From the NCBI GenBank assembly GCA_950097015.1, contig CATNEN010000035.1, positions 75,001-139,000 of the forward strand: DNA of 64,000 nt. The letters run 5' to 3'. This DNA comes from Macrostomum hystrix. Its lineage: Eukaryota; Platyhelminthes; Macrostomidae. Positions 48,057 to 58,791 of this stretch are shown in pieces; positions within the stretch are counted from its first letter, which is position 1, and the number at the start of each line of letters is the position of its first letter. The notes under the pieces were generated by a model that was not told the DNA's origin, did not search any database, and saw nothing but the letters and a program-made list of their open reading frames with translations. The position numbers and the translations under genes are program-made.

Positions 48057-48866
48057 ACTGGTGTGTGTCAGGCTGTAACTGCTGTGTGTCAGGCTGTAGC
48101 TGGTGTGTGTGTCAGGCTGTAGCTGGTGTGTGTGTCAGGCTGTAGCTGGTGTGTGTGTCAGGCTGTAGCTGGTGTGTGTGTCAGGCTGTAGCTGGTGTGT
48201 GTGTCAGGCTGTAGCTGGTGTGTGTGTCAGGCTGTAGCTGGTGTGTGTGTCAGGCTGTAGCTGGTGCGTGTGTTAGGCTGTATCTGGTGTGTGTTTCAGG
48301 CTGTAGCTGGTGTGTGTCAGGCTGTAGCTGGTGTGTGTGTCAGGCTGTAGCTGGTGTGTGTCAGGCTGTAGCTGGTGTGTGTGTCAGGCTGTATCTGGTG
48401 TGCGTCAGGCTGTAGCTGGTGTGTGTGTCAGGCTGTAACTGGTGTGTGTCAGGCTGTAGCTGGTGTGTGTGTCAGGCTGTAGCTGGTGTGTGTTTCAGGC
48501 TGTAGCTGGTGTGTGTCAGGCTGTAGCTGGTGTGTGTGTCAGGCTGTAGCTGGTGTGTGTCAGGCTGTAGCTGGTGTGTGTGTCAGGCTGTAACTGGTGT
48601 GTGTGTCAGGCTGTAACTGGTGTGTGTGTCAGGCTGTAGCTGGTGTGTGTGTCAGGCTGTAGCTGGTGTGTGTCAGGCTGTAGCTGGTGTGTGTCAGGCT
48701 GTATCTGGTGTGTGTGTCAGGCTGTAACTGGTGTGTGTGTCAGGCTGTAACTGGTGTGTGTGTCAGGCTGTAGCTGGTGTGTGTGTCAGGCTGTAGCTGG
48801 TGTGTGTGTCAGGCTGTAGCTGGTGTGTGTGTCAGGCTGTAGCTGGTGTGTGTCAGGCTGTAGCTT
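48057..48866. repeat. 21/23-bp array, GTGTG-rich
   Basis: About 36 copies of CTGGTGTGTGTCAGGCTGTA plus G (21 bp) mixed with a 23-bp form with one extra GT. Alternating TG runs may adopt Z-DNA. It ends 39 bp before the start codon of the glutamine-tract gene. Confidence 0.95.
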
Positions 48867-48904
48867 GAGAGACTTCAGACTCCCAATCTCCAGGACGAGC
48901 ACTG

Positions 48905-49416
48905 ATGGCAGGAGGTTCGCAACGCGCCTACGTGCCAGCTTACACGGCCTCAGTGCCCGGACTGCGGCGACGCCTGCAGCAGAGGTCAACGACATCGTCT
49001 GTTCCACTTTCGCCGAAGGACCGACCAACAACGATTTCGAGTCCACCGACTAGGTCCTTGTCGGCGTTGTCCCTGTCGCAGCTGCTGAGTCAGGAAGCAA
49101 GAGCGGCGGCAGACTATGGTGCTAATATTCCTGACAGCCCAGTTGGCTACGAGCGCTATGTTCGAGAGAGAATGCTGCAGCACAAGCGAATGTCCGTGCG
49201 CCGGGCCCTGCTGTGGGATGCCGCAGCGGCTCCCGCGGTACCTTCGCGGCCATCAGCAGCGCCTGTCAACCGGCCAACCGATCGACTCTCGCCTCCGCCT
49301 CCACCTCCGAGGCGTCGGATGTTACATCGCGAAGTGTCACCGGCTGCGAAGGCACCATACGGTCAGCAGCTGAGATGTGAAATTTATCAGCAATGGTACA
49401 ATCGTGTTATTCCGTT

Positions 49417-49484
<68 letters not shown>

Positions 49485-49570
49485 TTAATAACCAATCTAG
49501 TAGAGGAACTTATTTCCATAATCGTCAAAAAGTTTTTGATGCAACCGAATGGAAAGAAACCCTGGTTTAA
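48905..49570 (+). CDS. Glutamine-tract protein of unknown function
   Basis: A frame of 221 aa from ATG at 48905. It is rich in Ala, Pro, Ser and Arg, with a PPPPPP run near residue 137 and 22 consecutive CAG codons (49418-49483), then ends FDATEWKETLV. A more complex central part (GYERYVRERMLQHKRMSVRR, then YGQQLRCEIYQQWYNRVIPL) looks like real helical protein rather than repeat translation. GC-rich codons stand out from the AT-rich 3' flank. The frame stays open upstream of the ATG and a CTCCAG lies at 48887-48892, so this may be the last exon of a longer gene whose intron holds the GTGTG array. I recognise no family. Confidence 0.55.
49418..49483 (+). repeat. (CAG)22 coding microsatellite
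   Basis: Twenty-two uninterrupted CAG codons encoding glutamine. Lack of CAA interruptions implies length instability. Confidence 0.97.
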
Positions 49571-50018
49571 TTAACTTTTTTTCAGACGAATATTTACTTA
49601 ATATTATATTCACTCTTCTGTTATAAATATACTTTAACCATCTGAGGATCTTGTACAAATTAAAGAAAGTCATAATTTTTTTTTAATTTGTTCACTAGTG
49701 GCTAGTGTGTTTATTCAAAGAATGTAAACAGTTTTCAAAGGAACCGTTAGACAGTTGCCCAGTTGGCACGTCGAGGCCTCCAAATCACGTGACTAGCCCA
49801 CAGCCCTGGGAATGAGTCACCAGGGTTTAGTGGAATACTCCTATATTACTAGTGCGTAACACGATATAACCTACCTAAAAGCCACGAATAAAGCAAAGAT
49901 AAAGTAGACAGAAAAGCATTAGGTTGCTCTGACCCACACCTACCTGAAGGCTGTCTAATAAACAAATAAATTACTTTTAATAAAATCTGGCGAGAAAGTT
50001 AAGCTGTATAAGCGAGAA
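49571..50018. other. Spacer upstream of ENOSF1
   Basis: AT-rich sequence with AATAAA near 49887 that could end the glutamine-tract transcript. No TATA box recognised for ENOSF1. Confidence 0.4.
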
Positions 50019-53000
50019 ATGCAGAGACATTTACCGGAGTGTCAGGTGCAAATTGTCAGTTTGAGAGTTACTGACGTCAGATTTCCTACGTCCGACGGCC
50101 TTCACGGCTCCGATGCTATTGTGAGTTGTGCCATAGACTATTGATGATTGATTATCGACTACTTTTTTGCCTATAAGTGGTTTGAGCACAATGAGGGCAG
50201 GTGTTATAAATCATACAAATTATATATTATAATAATACAAACTTAATATCACAATAATTGAATACATGATAAACTTCATAGCACCCGGATCCAGACTATT
50301 CTGCGGCCTACGTTGAATTGGCCACCAATCAAGTCGGTCTGAAGGGCTGCGGCTCCGCTTTTACACTTGGCCGGGGCACAGAAGTCAGTGAGTGGAGTTA
50401 ATCGCTTTTTAACCAAACAAGGGAAGGCAAGTAAGTAGGTAGAACGCATAGAGTGATGACTTTAAGTTCGTGATAGGGTTATTTTGTTGGGGTTTAAAAA
50501 TGATGGGTGATTAAATGCATCAGAGGACTGAGGTGGTTGTTTAGTTGGAGGATTGAGGTGGTTGGTTAGTAGGAGGACTGAGGTGGTTGGTTAGTAGGAG
50601 GACTGAGGTGGTTGGTTAGTAGGAGGACTGAGGTGGTTGTTTAGTTGGAGGATTGGGGTGGTTGGGGATTGAGGTGGTTGGAGGATTGAGGTGGTTGGAA
50701 GATTGAGTTGGTTAGAGGATTGAGGTGGTTAGAGGAGTGAGGTGGTTTGAGAAGTGAGGTGGTTGAAGGAGTGAGGTGGTTTGAGAAGTGAGGTGGTTGG
50801 AAGAGTGAGGTGGTTGGAGGAGTGAGGTGGTTGGAGGATTGATGTGTGTGGAGGAGTGAGGTGGTTGGAGGAGTGAGGTGGTTGGAGGAGTGAGGTGGTT
50901 GGAGGATTGATGTGTGTGGAGGAGTGAGGTGGTTGGAGGAGTGAGGTGGTTGGAGGAGTGAGGTGGTTGGAGGAGTTAGGTGGTTGGAGGAGTGAGGTGG
51001 TTGGAGTATTGATGTGTGTGGAGGAGTGAGGTGGTTGGAGGAGTGCGTAGGTCCATGTTTAAGGTTCAAAATTATTGTGTAAGCGAAAGACATTTGTAGG
51101 ATAGTTTGCCAAGCAAATCGGACACAATTCTACTGTATAAGTTATTTGCCACTATGCTTTTCAGTCGTCAAAAATATCCAGTCACTGAAGCATTACGTTG
51201 AGGGCAAGAAATTGGAGCCAATTGTGAACGACTTTCGCAATTTTTATCACGCTATAGTCAATGACGGCCAGATGCGCTGGGTGAGAAATTCTGTGGATCA
51301 GTTTAAAGGAAAAAAATAAAATCTGGTTCAGTTATAAACAAGTTGCTGGTACTTCTTTAAGAGTTATGGTTCTTGCTACCCTTCTTGCTTCGATTCTAGC
51401 TACCCTTCTTGCTTCGATTCTAGCTACCCTTCTTGCTTCGATTCTAGCTACCCTTCTTGCTTCGATTCTAGCTACCCTTCTTGCTTCGATTCTAGCTACC
51501 CTTCTTGCTTTGATTCTTGCTACCCTTCTTGCTTCGATTCTAGCTACCCTTCTTGCTTCGATTCTAGCTACCCTTCTTGCTTCGATTCTAGCTACCCTTG
51601 CTTCGATTCTAGCTACCCTTCTTGCTTCGATTCTAGCTACCCTTCTTGCTTCGATTCTAGCTACCCTTCTTGCTTCGATTCTAGCTACCCTTCTTGCTTC
51701 GATTCTAGCTACCCTTCTTGCTTCGATTCTAGCTACCCTTCTTGCTTCGATTCTAGCTACCCTTCTTGCTTCGATTCTAGCTACCCTTCTTGCTTCGATT
51801 CTAGCTACCCTTCTTGCTTCGATTCTAGCTACCCTTCTTGCTTCGATTCTTGCTACCCTTCTTGCTTCGATTCTAGCTACCCTTCTTGCTTCGATTCTAG
51901 CTACCCTTCTTGCTTCGATTCTAGCTACCCTTCTTGCTTCGATTCTAGCTACCCTTCTTGCTTCGATTCTAGCTACCCTTCTTGCTTCGATTCTAGCTAC
52001 CCTTCTTGCTTTGATTCTTGCTACCCTTCTTGCTTCGATTCTAGCTACCCTTCTTGCTTCGATTCTAGCTACCCTTCTTGCTTCGATTCTAGCTACCCTT
52101 GCTTCGATTCTAGCTACCCTTCTTGCTTCGATTCTAGCTACCCTTCTTGCTTCGATTCTAGCTACCCTTCTTGCTTCGATTCTAGCTACCCTTCTTGCTT
52201 CGATTCTAGCTACCCTTCTTGCTTCGATTCTAGCTACCCTTCTTGCTTCGATTCTAGCTACCCTTCTTGCTTCGATTCTAGCTACCCTTCTTGCTTCGAT
52301 TCAAGCTACCCTTCTTGCTTCGATTCTAGCTACCCTTCTTGCTTCGATTCTAGCTACCCTTCTTGCTTCGATTCTAGCTACCCTTCTTGCTTTGATTCTA
52401 GCTACCCTTCTTGCTTCGATTCTAGCTACCCTTCTTGATTCGATTCTAGCTACCCTTCTTGCTTCGATTCTAGCTACCCTTGCTTCGATTCTAGCTACCC
52501 TTCTTGCTTCGATTCTAGCTACCCTTCTTGCTTCGATTCTAGCTACCCTTCTTGCTTTGATTCTAGCTACCCTTCTTGCTTCGATTCTAGCTACCCTTCT
52601 TGATTCGATTCTAGCTACCCTTCTTGATTCGATTCTAGCTACCCTTCTTGCTTCGATTCTTGTTTATAACTTGTGAAGAACTTGACGTCGTCCAACGATG
52701 TCGTCCTCGTATATACAGTACTTGAAGTGGCAGTATAAGTACTTTTATTATATGTGAGCAATTATTGATCACAGGACAGAATTGATCTGCAACTAAAAAT
52801 TACTTGGACAAAATGTATCAAATTACTAAATCCAATCAACAACTTGGAATTGCAACTTTCAGCTGGGCCCAGAGAAGGGCGTCTTGCACATGGCCTGCTC
52901 CGCCATTCTTAACGCCATCTGGGACCTCTGGGCGAAGGTTGAAGGAAAGGTGATCTTGGCAGCATAAAAATAATTTCATGATTTCAAATTTTATTCGCCT

Positions 53001-55510
53001 ATTGTAGCTCATTATTTCCCTCGCTTCAGCCCGTATGGAAACTACTTTCCGATCTAACCGCCCAGCAGCTGGTGAATCTGATCGACTTTACGTACATGTG
53101 AGACTCTACATGTACATCTTCTTATCTATTTATGCACATTTTCACGCCAGCGGGTTTCCCATTTCTATTTTTAGCGACGATTTTCTCACCCCGGAAGAGG
53201 CGCTGAGGATTCTCGCTGAGGATGGCAATGAAAAGGAAAGGGGTAGGAATAAGATCCAGTAGAAGATTTTGTCACTGTCACAAGGAATTCGCAGGAATTT
53301 TCCAAAAAAACTTTCAGAGAACTACTTGCGCACCAACGGCTATCCGGCTTACACCACCTCCGCGGGATGGATAGGCTACTCTGAGCACACTATTCGGGAG
53401 GCGAGTCTTTGACCGATTTCTAGGAATTTCTAAGAATCACTTTATAAAAGAACTTATCTGGCTAAGCTTAACGATGTGATACTCGGGTTGAAAGATGAAG
53501 GGATTTGCTGGTATAAACGTTAAGGTTCTGAGATTTGTGAGCGTGAGATAAGAGGGTGAGATTTTTAATGGTGAGATTTGAAAGGGTGAAATTTGAGGGT
53601 ATAGATTGTAAGTTTGTGAAGGTGTGAGATTTGAGAATTCGCCTCGCTCATTTCTTTGAGCAGCAATACAATCTACTCAGCGCGCAGGGCTTTGATAAGT
53701 TCAAAGTGAAGGTCGGCCAGAACCTGGACAGCGATAAGGCTCGCCTGCGCCTGCTGCGCGAGCTGAGCGGTCCGAGCGGCATTCTGGTGAGCGGGCGAAT
53801 CTTTAGTTTTGCACAGTTGATGCTCTTCAAACACTACTAAGTAGTACGCAAAGCATTTGTTAAATGACCAATAGATGACTGACGCAAATCAGCGCTGGTC
53901 GGTGGCGGAGGCTGCCGACTGGATGCGCCAGCTGGCCGAGTTTCACCTCTACTGGATCGAGGAGCCGACTAGCCCCGACGATGTCCTCGGCCATCGGGCC
54001 ATTCGTCAGGCCCTGCAGCCGCTGGGCATTCGAGTAGCCACCGGGGAGATGTGCCAGAACAAGGTGATGTTCAAGCAGTTCTTCCAGGCCCAGGCGTTGG
54101 ACATCTGCCAGATTGACGCTTGCAGGCTGGCCAGCGTCAACGAGGTGCTTCCGGTGCTGCTGATGGCGGCCAAGGCTGGAGGTGCTTATGACCAGTGTGC
54201 TTATGACCAGTGTGCTTATGACCAATGTGCGTATGACCAGTGTGCTTATGACCAATGTGCTTATGACCAGTGTGCTTATGACCAGTGTGCTTATGACCAA
54301 TGTGCGTATGACCAGTGTGCTTATGACCAATGTGCTTATGACCAGTGTGCTTATGACCAATGCGCTTATGATCAGTGTGCTTATGACCAGTGTGCTTATG
54401 ACCAGTGTGCTTATGACCAGTGTGCTTATGACCAATGTGCGTATGACCAGTGTGCTTATGACCAATGTGCTTATGACCAGTGTGCTTATGACCAATGCGC
54501 TTATGATCAGTGTGCTTATGACCAGTTTGCTTATGACCGGTGTGTTTTTTATCTGTATGCTGATCAAGCAGTACGTCAAGCAGCATAAATATTACAATTG
54601 AAGTCAAACATTTTTGGATCGCAGTTGTTGTGTGTCCGCACGCTGGAGGCTTGGGTCTGTGCGAATATGTCCAGCACTACATCATGCTCGACTATATTCG
54701 TGTTAGCAAGAGCTCGGAAGGCAGGTGAGTTGATCAACGAATCTAATTAAATTTCAAGTGAAAAAAACTATTTTCTATTGTTTGCTCTGCTTCGATAGGA
54801 TGTGCGAATATTCCTCGCACCTGCACGAGCACTTTGTGCATCCGGTTCGAGTTAGGAACGGCGCCTACCTGCCGCCCGAGGTGAGAACAATCATGAATAC
54901 TTTACGAGAGATCTCTCAGGGACACTCAGGATCTCTCAGGGACTCTCGGGATCTCTCAAGGACTCTCGGGGATCTCTCAGGGACTCTCGGGATCTCTCAG
55001 CGACTCTCGGGATCTCTCAAGGACACTCGGGATTTCTCAGGGACACTCGGGATCTCTCAAGGACACTCGGGATCTCTCAGGGACACTCGGGATCTCTCAG
55101 GGACACTCGGGATCTCTCAGGGACACTCGGGATCTCTCAGGGACACTCGGGATCTCTCAGGGACACTCGGGATCTCTCAAGGACACTCGGGATCTCTCAG
55201 GGACACTCGGGATCTCTCAGGGACACTCGGGATCTCTCAAGGACACTCGGGATCTCTCAGGGACACTCGGGATCTCTCAGGGACACTCGGGATCTCTCAG
55301 GGACACTCGGGATTTCTAATGGACACTCGGGATCTCTCAGGGACACTCGGGACCTCTCAGGGACACTCAGGATCTCTCAGGGACACTCGGGATCTCTTAG
55401 AGACACGTAGGATCTCCAACAGACACCTGGGACACATCTGCATCTTCCAGGACGCCGGCTTCAGCTCCGAGATGCTGTCAGGCTCGGTTGACGTGGCGAA
55501 GTTCAATTGA
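50019..55510 (+). CDS. ENOSF1: ENOSF1 orthologue, L-fuconate dehydratase-like enolase-superfamily enzyme
   Basis: Twelve exons give 433 aa: 50019-50120, 50282-50387, 51165-51280, 52863-52949, 53030-53097, 53175-53242, 53318-53400, 53664-53786, 53875-54181, 54625-54724, 54799-54880, 55451-55510. The protein follows human ENOSF1 (about 443 aa) end to end: [55 protein letters not shown]. The enolase-type active site is complete: KxK at 224/226 (KFKVKVG), metal ligands Asp254 (DANQRW), Glu280 ([10 protein letters not shown]) and Glu309 (ATGEMC), and catalytic His359 (CPHAGG). The family dehydrates L-fuconate to 2-keto-3-deoxy-L-fuconate with Mg2+; human ENOSF1 is linked to mitochondria, but no clear targeting peptide is visible here. 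Intron 7 uses a GC-AG pair (GAG|GCGAGT at 53401). Introns 2, 3, 9 and 11 hold tandem arrays, and the donor of intron 9 is the first unit of its array. All phases are consistent. Confidence 0.95.
50515..51046. repeat. 17-bp array in ENOSF1 intron 2
   Basis: About 30 copies of GAGGTGGTTGGAGGAGT with GTTGGTTAGTAGGAG and TTGATGTGTGTGGAG variants. Purine/G-rich on the sense strand. Confidence 0.93.
51366..52665. repeat. 24-bp array in ENOSF1 intron 3
   Basis: About 54 copies of a 24-bp unit, TTCTTGCTTCGATTCTAGCT plus ACCC; three copies are shortened to 21 bp by loss of TTC. Block duplication is visible (the TTTGATTCTTG variant followed by the short unit recurs about 490 bp later). The open frame LASILATL repeated 54 times is an intron artefact. 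Confidence 0.95.
53510..53640. repeat. Degenerate repeat in ENOSF1 intron 7
   Basis: Irregular copies of GGTGAGATTTG and related 10-13 bp blocks, probably a decayed or young array. They fill the middle of the GC-AG intron. Confidence 0.5.
54182..54541. repeat. 15-bp array starting at the ENOSF1 intron 9 donor
   Basis: About 24 copies of GTGCTTATGACCAGT with CAAT and GATCAG variants. The first unit is the splice donor of intron 9 (GGAG|GTGCTTATG). In the exon's reading frame every unit encodes AYDQC without a stop, so unspliced or internally spliced transcripts would stay open. Confidence 0.93.
54905..55420. repeat. 20-bp array in ENOSF1 intron 11
   Basis: About 25 copies of GATCTCTCAGGGACACTCGG with CAAGG, GACTC and GATTTC variants. 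It begins about 25 bp after the exon 11 donor. Confidence 0.95.
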
Positions 55511-55724
55511 ATCAGAAGTTTCAAGACACATTTTAAGAGAATTTCTCCAGTTTAACATAGGTTATCGTTGGAATTCTACTAACTAACTGTTATCCCAAAT
55601 ACACACGGTTTCATGAGATCCTATGAGTTAACGCTTTTTCGCTTGATTCAAAATTGTGTGCGTCAATTCTCCCAAAATATCCATTTTGCGTATGATCCAT
55701 TTTGCATATCCATACATTTCAGTA

Positions 55725-56525
55725 TGTCCATTCTGTCTGTCAGTATGTCCATTCTGTCTGTCAGTATGTCCATTCTGTCTATCAGTATGTCCATTCTGTC
55801 TGTCAGTATGTCCATTCTGTCTGTCAGTATGTCCATTCTGTCTGTCAGTATGTCCATTCTGTCTGTCAGTATGTCCAATCTGTTTGTCAGTATGTCCATT
55901 CTGTCTATCAGTATGTCCATTCTGTCTGTCAGTATGTCCAATCTGTCTGTCAGTATGTCCATTCTGTCTATCAGTATGTCCATTCTGTCTGTCAGTATGT
56001 CCATTCTGTCTGTCAGTATGTCCAATCTGTCTGTCAGTATGTCCATTCTGTCTGTCAGTATGTCCATTCTGTCTGTCAGTATGTCCATTCTGTCTGTCAG
56101 TATGTCCATTCTGTCTGTCAGTATGTCCATTCTGTCTGTCAGTATGTCCATTCTGTCTGTCAGTATGTCCATTCTGTCTGTCAGTATGTCCATGCTGTCT
56201 GTCAGTATGTCCATTCTGTCTGTCAGTATGTCCATTCTGTCTGTCAGTATGTCCATTCTGTCTGTCAGTATGTCCATTCTGTCTGTCAGTATGTCCATTC
56301 TGTCTGTCAGTATGTCCATGCTGTCTGTCAGTATGTCCAATCTGTCTGTCAGTATGTCCATTCTGTCTGTCAGTATGTCCATGCTGTCTGTCAGTATGTC
56401 CATTCTGTCTATCAGTATGTCCATTCTGTCTGTCAGTATGTCCATTCTGTCTGTCAGTATGTCCATTCTGTCTATCAGTATGTCCATTCTGTCTGTCAGT
56501 ATGTCCATGCTGTCTGTCAGTATGT
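55725..56525. repeat. 21-bp intergenic array
   Basis: About 38 copies of a 21-bp unit, CAGTATGTCCATTCTGTCTG plus T, with CTATCAG, CCAATC and CCATGC variants. Frames of roughly 280-340 codons are open on both strands because the unit is a multiple of three. Confidence 0.95.
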
Positions 56526-57040
56526 GCTATATCGTTAAAAAAGTTGAATACATAAATGTTATAGTCAAGGTTGCAGATAAAACAGAGCGTATCTCACATG
56601 TATTTTTGATAACTGATCGATCAGCAACAATTTATTGATTAAGAGCAAACGAGTAACAAAACATCACAAAAATACTCGTAATTGGCACAAAAAAACTGAA
56701 AGGCAATCAACTGATTTCATACAAAAAATCTGACATGAAAAGATTGCAAATAAGTTTTAGAAATAGGACTTTGACTATAAAATTATCTCGCCAATCAATA
56801 ACTGAGTGATTATAATGCAAATGTTTAACTAAATAAGTTTTGGATACTGTACGTGGGAATGAAAACTAACAATAGATAATTTAGGAAGAAATTAAGATAC
56901 TAAAATATTAACACAAGCCTTTGGGTATCACACAAAATTAATCTGTCAAAACAGCAGGCATAAAAAATTATTGATAAGCAAAGATATATTATTGGTAATA
57001 ACTTAGCTGCCAAACTAATGCACCCACTAAGATATTCCAG
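56526..57040. other. AT-rich spacer, nothing recognised
   Basis: AT-rich unique sequence between two arrays. No exon recognised. TTTATT at about 56629 could be a distant minus-strand poly(A) signal for WDR41, beyond the 33-bp array. Confidence 0.4.
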
Positions 57041-58770
57041 TGACCCTCTAGTGTCAGGTCTGATGTCAGACATTCACTCTCTAGTGTCAGATCTGATGTC
57101 AGACATTCACTCTCTAGTGTCAGATCTGATGTCAGACATTCACTCTCTAGTGTCAGATCTGATGTCAGACATTCATCCTCTAGTGTCAGATCTGATGTCA
57201 GATATTCACTCTCTAGTGTCAGATCTGATGTCAGACATTCACTCTCTAGTGTCAGATCTGATGTCAGACATTCACTCTCTAGTGTCAGATCTGATGTCAG
57301 ACATTCATCCTCTAGTGTCAGATCTGATGTCAGATATTCACTCTCTAGTGTCAGATCTGATGTCAGACATTCATCCTCTAGTGTCAGATCTGATGTCAGA
57401 CATTCACTCTCTAGTGTCAGATCTGATGTCAGAAATTCATCCTCTAGTGTCAGATCTGATGTCAGACATTCACTCTCTAGTGTCAGATCTAAGGTCAGAT
57501 ATTCACTCTCTAGTGTCAGATCTGATGTCAGACATTCACTCTCTAGTGTCAGATCTGATGTCAGACATTCACTCTCTAGTGTCAGATCTGATGTCAGACA
57601 TTCATCCTCTAGTGTCAGATCTGATGTCAGACATTCATCCTCTAGTGTCAGATCTGATGTCAGACATTCAGTCTCTAGTGTCAGATCTGATGTCAGACAT
57701 TCACTCTCTAGTGTCAGATCTGATGTCAGACATTCATCCTCTAGTGTCAGATCTGATGTCAGACATTCACTCTCTAGTGTCAGATCTGATGTCAGACATT
57801 CACTCTCTAGTGTCAGATCTGATGTCAGACATTCATCCTCTAGTGTCAGATCTGATGTCAGACATTCATCCTCTAGTGTCAGATCTGATGTCAGACATTC
57901 AGTCTCTAGTGTCAGATCTGATGTCAGACATTCACTCTCTAGTGTCAGATCTGATGTCAGACATTCATCCTCTAGTGTCAGATCTGATGTCAGACATTCA
58001 GTCTCTAGTGTCAGATGTGATGTCAGACATTCAGACTCTAGTGTCAGATCTGATGTCAGACATTCATCCTCTAGTGTCAGATCTGATGTCAGACATTCAT
58101 CCTCTAGTGTCAGATCTGATGTCAGACATTCAGTCTCTAGTGTCAGATCTGATGTCAGACATTCACTCTCTAGTGCCAGATCTAAGGTCAGATATTCACT
58201 CTCTAGTGTCAGATCTGATGTCAGACATTCATCCTCTAGTGTCAGATCTGATGTCAGACATTCATCCTCTAGTGTCAGATCTGATGTCAGACATTCATCC
58301 TCTAGTGTCAGATCTGATGTCAGACATTCAGTCTCTAGTGTCAGATCTGATGTCAGACATTCACTCTCTAGTGTCAGATCTGATGTCAGACATTCACTCT
58401 CTAGTGTCAGATCTGATGTCAGACATTCATCCTCTAGTGTCAGATCTGATGTCAGACATTCAGTCTCTAGTGTCAGATGTGATGTCAGACATTCAGACTC
58501 TAGTGTCAGATCTGATGTCAGACATTCATCCTCTAGTGTCAGATCTGATGTCAGACATTCATCCTCTAGTGTCAGATCTGATGTCAGACATTCAGTCTCT
58601 AGTGTCAGATCTGATGTCAGACATTCACTCTCTAGTGCCAGATCTAAGGTCAGATATTCACTCTCTAGTGTCAGATCTGATGTCAGACATTCATCCTCTA
58701 GTGTCAGATCTGATGTCAGACATTCAGTCTCTAGTGTCAGATGTGATGTCAGACATTCAGACTCTAGTGT
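57041..58770. repeat. 33-bp satellite array just past the WDR41 stop
   Basis: About 52 copies of a 33-bp unit containing GTCAGATCTGATGTCAGACA and TTCACTCTCTAGT, with CATCCTC, CAGTCTC and AGACTC variants. Rare variants (AGATGTGATG, AGATCTAAGG) recur 462 bp apart, exactly 14 units, showing block duplication. Both strands are open for almost 600 codons, an artefact of unit length. Its right end is 22 bp from the WDR41 stop codon, so it may be transcribed as 3' UTR. Confidence 0.96.
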
Positions 58771-58791
58771 GAACCTGATAATTCCCAACAG

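Noticed and set aside
51366..52676. 436-codon LASILATL repeat frame
   Set aside because: It lies wholly inside ENOSF1 intron 3, between two exons that join in conserved sequence.
53875..54588. Read-through of ENOSF1 exon 9 into AYDQC repeats as the normal protein end
   Set aside because: Two further conserved exons with the catalytic His and the C-terminus follow in phase, so the spliced form must be the main product. Read-through is kept only as an isoform hypothesis.
57018..58772. Overlapping 584- and 599-codon frames on opposite strands
   Set aside because: Both are translations of the same 33-bp satellite. Simultaneous openness on two strands is expected from unit length.
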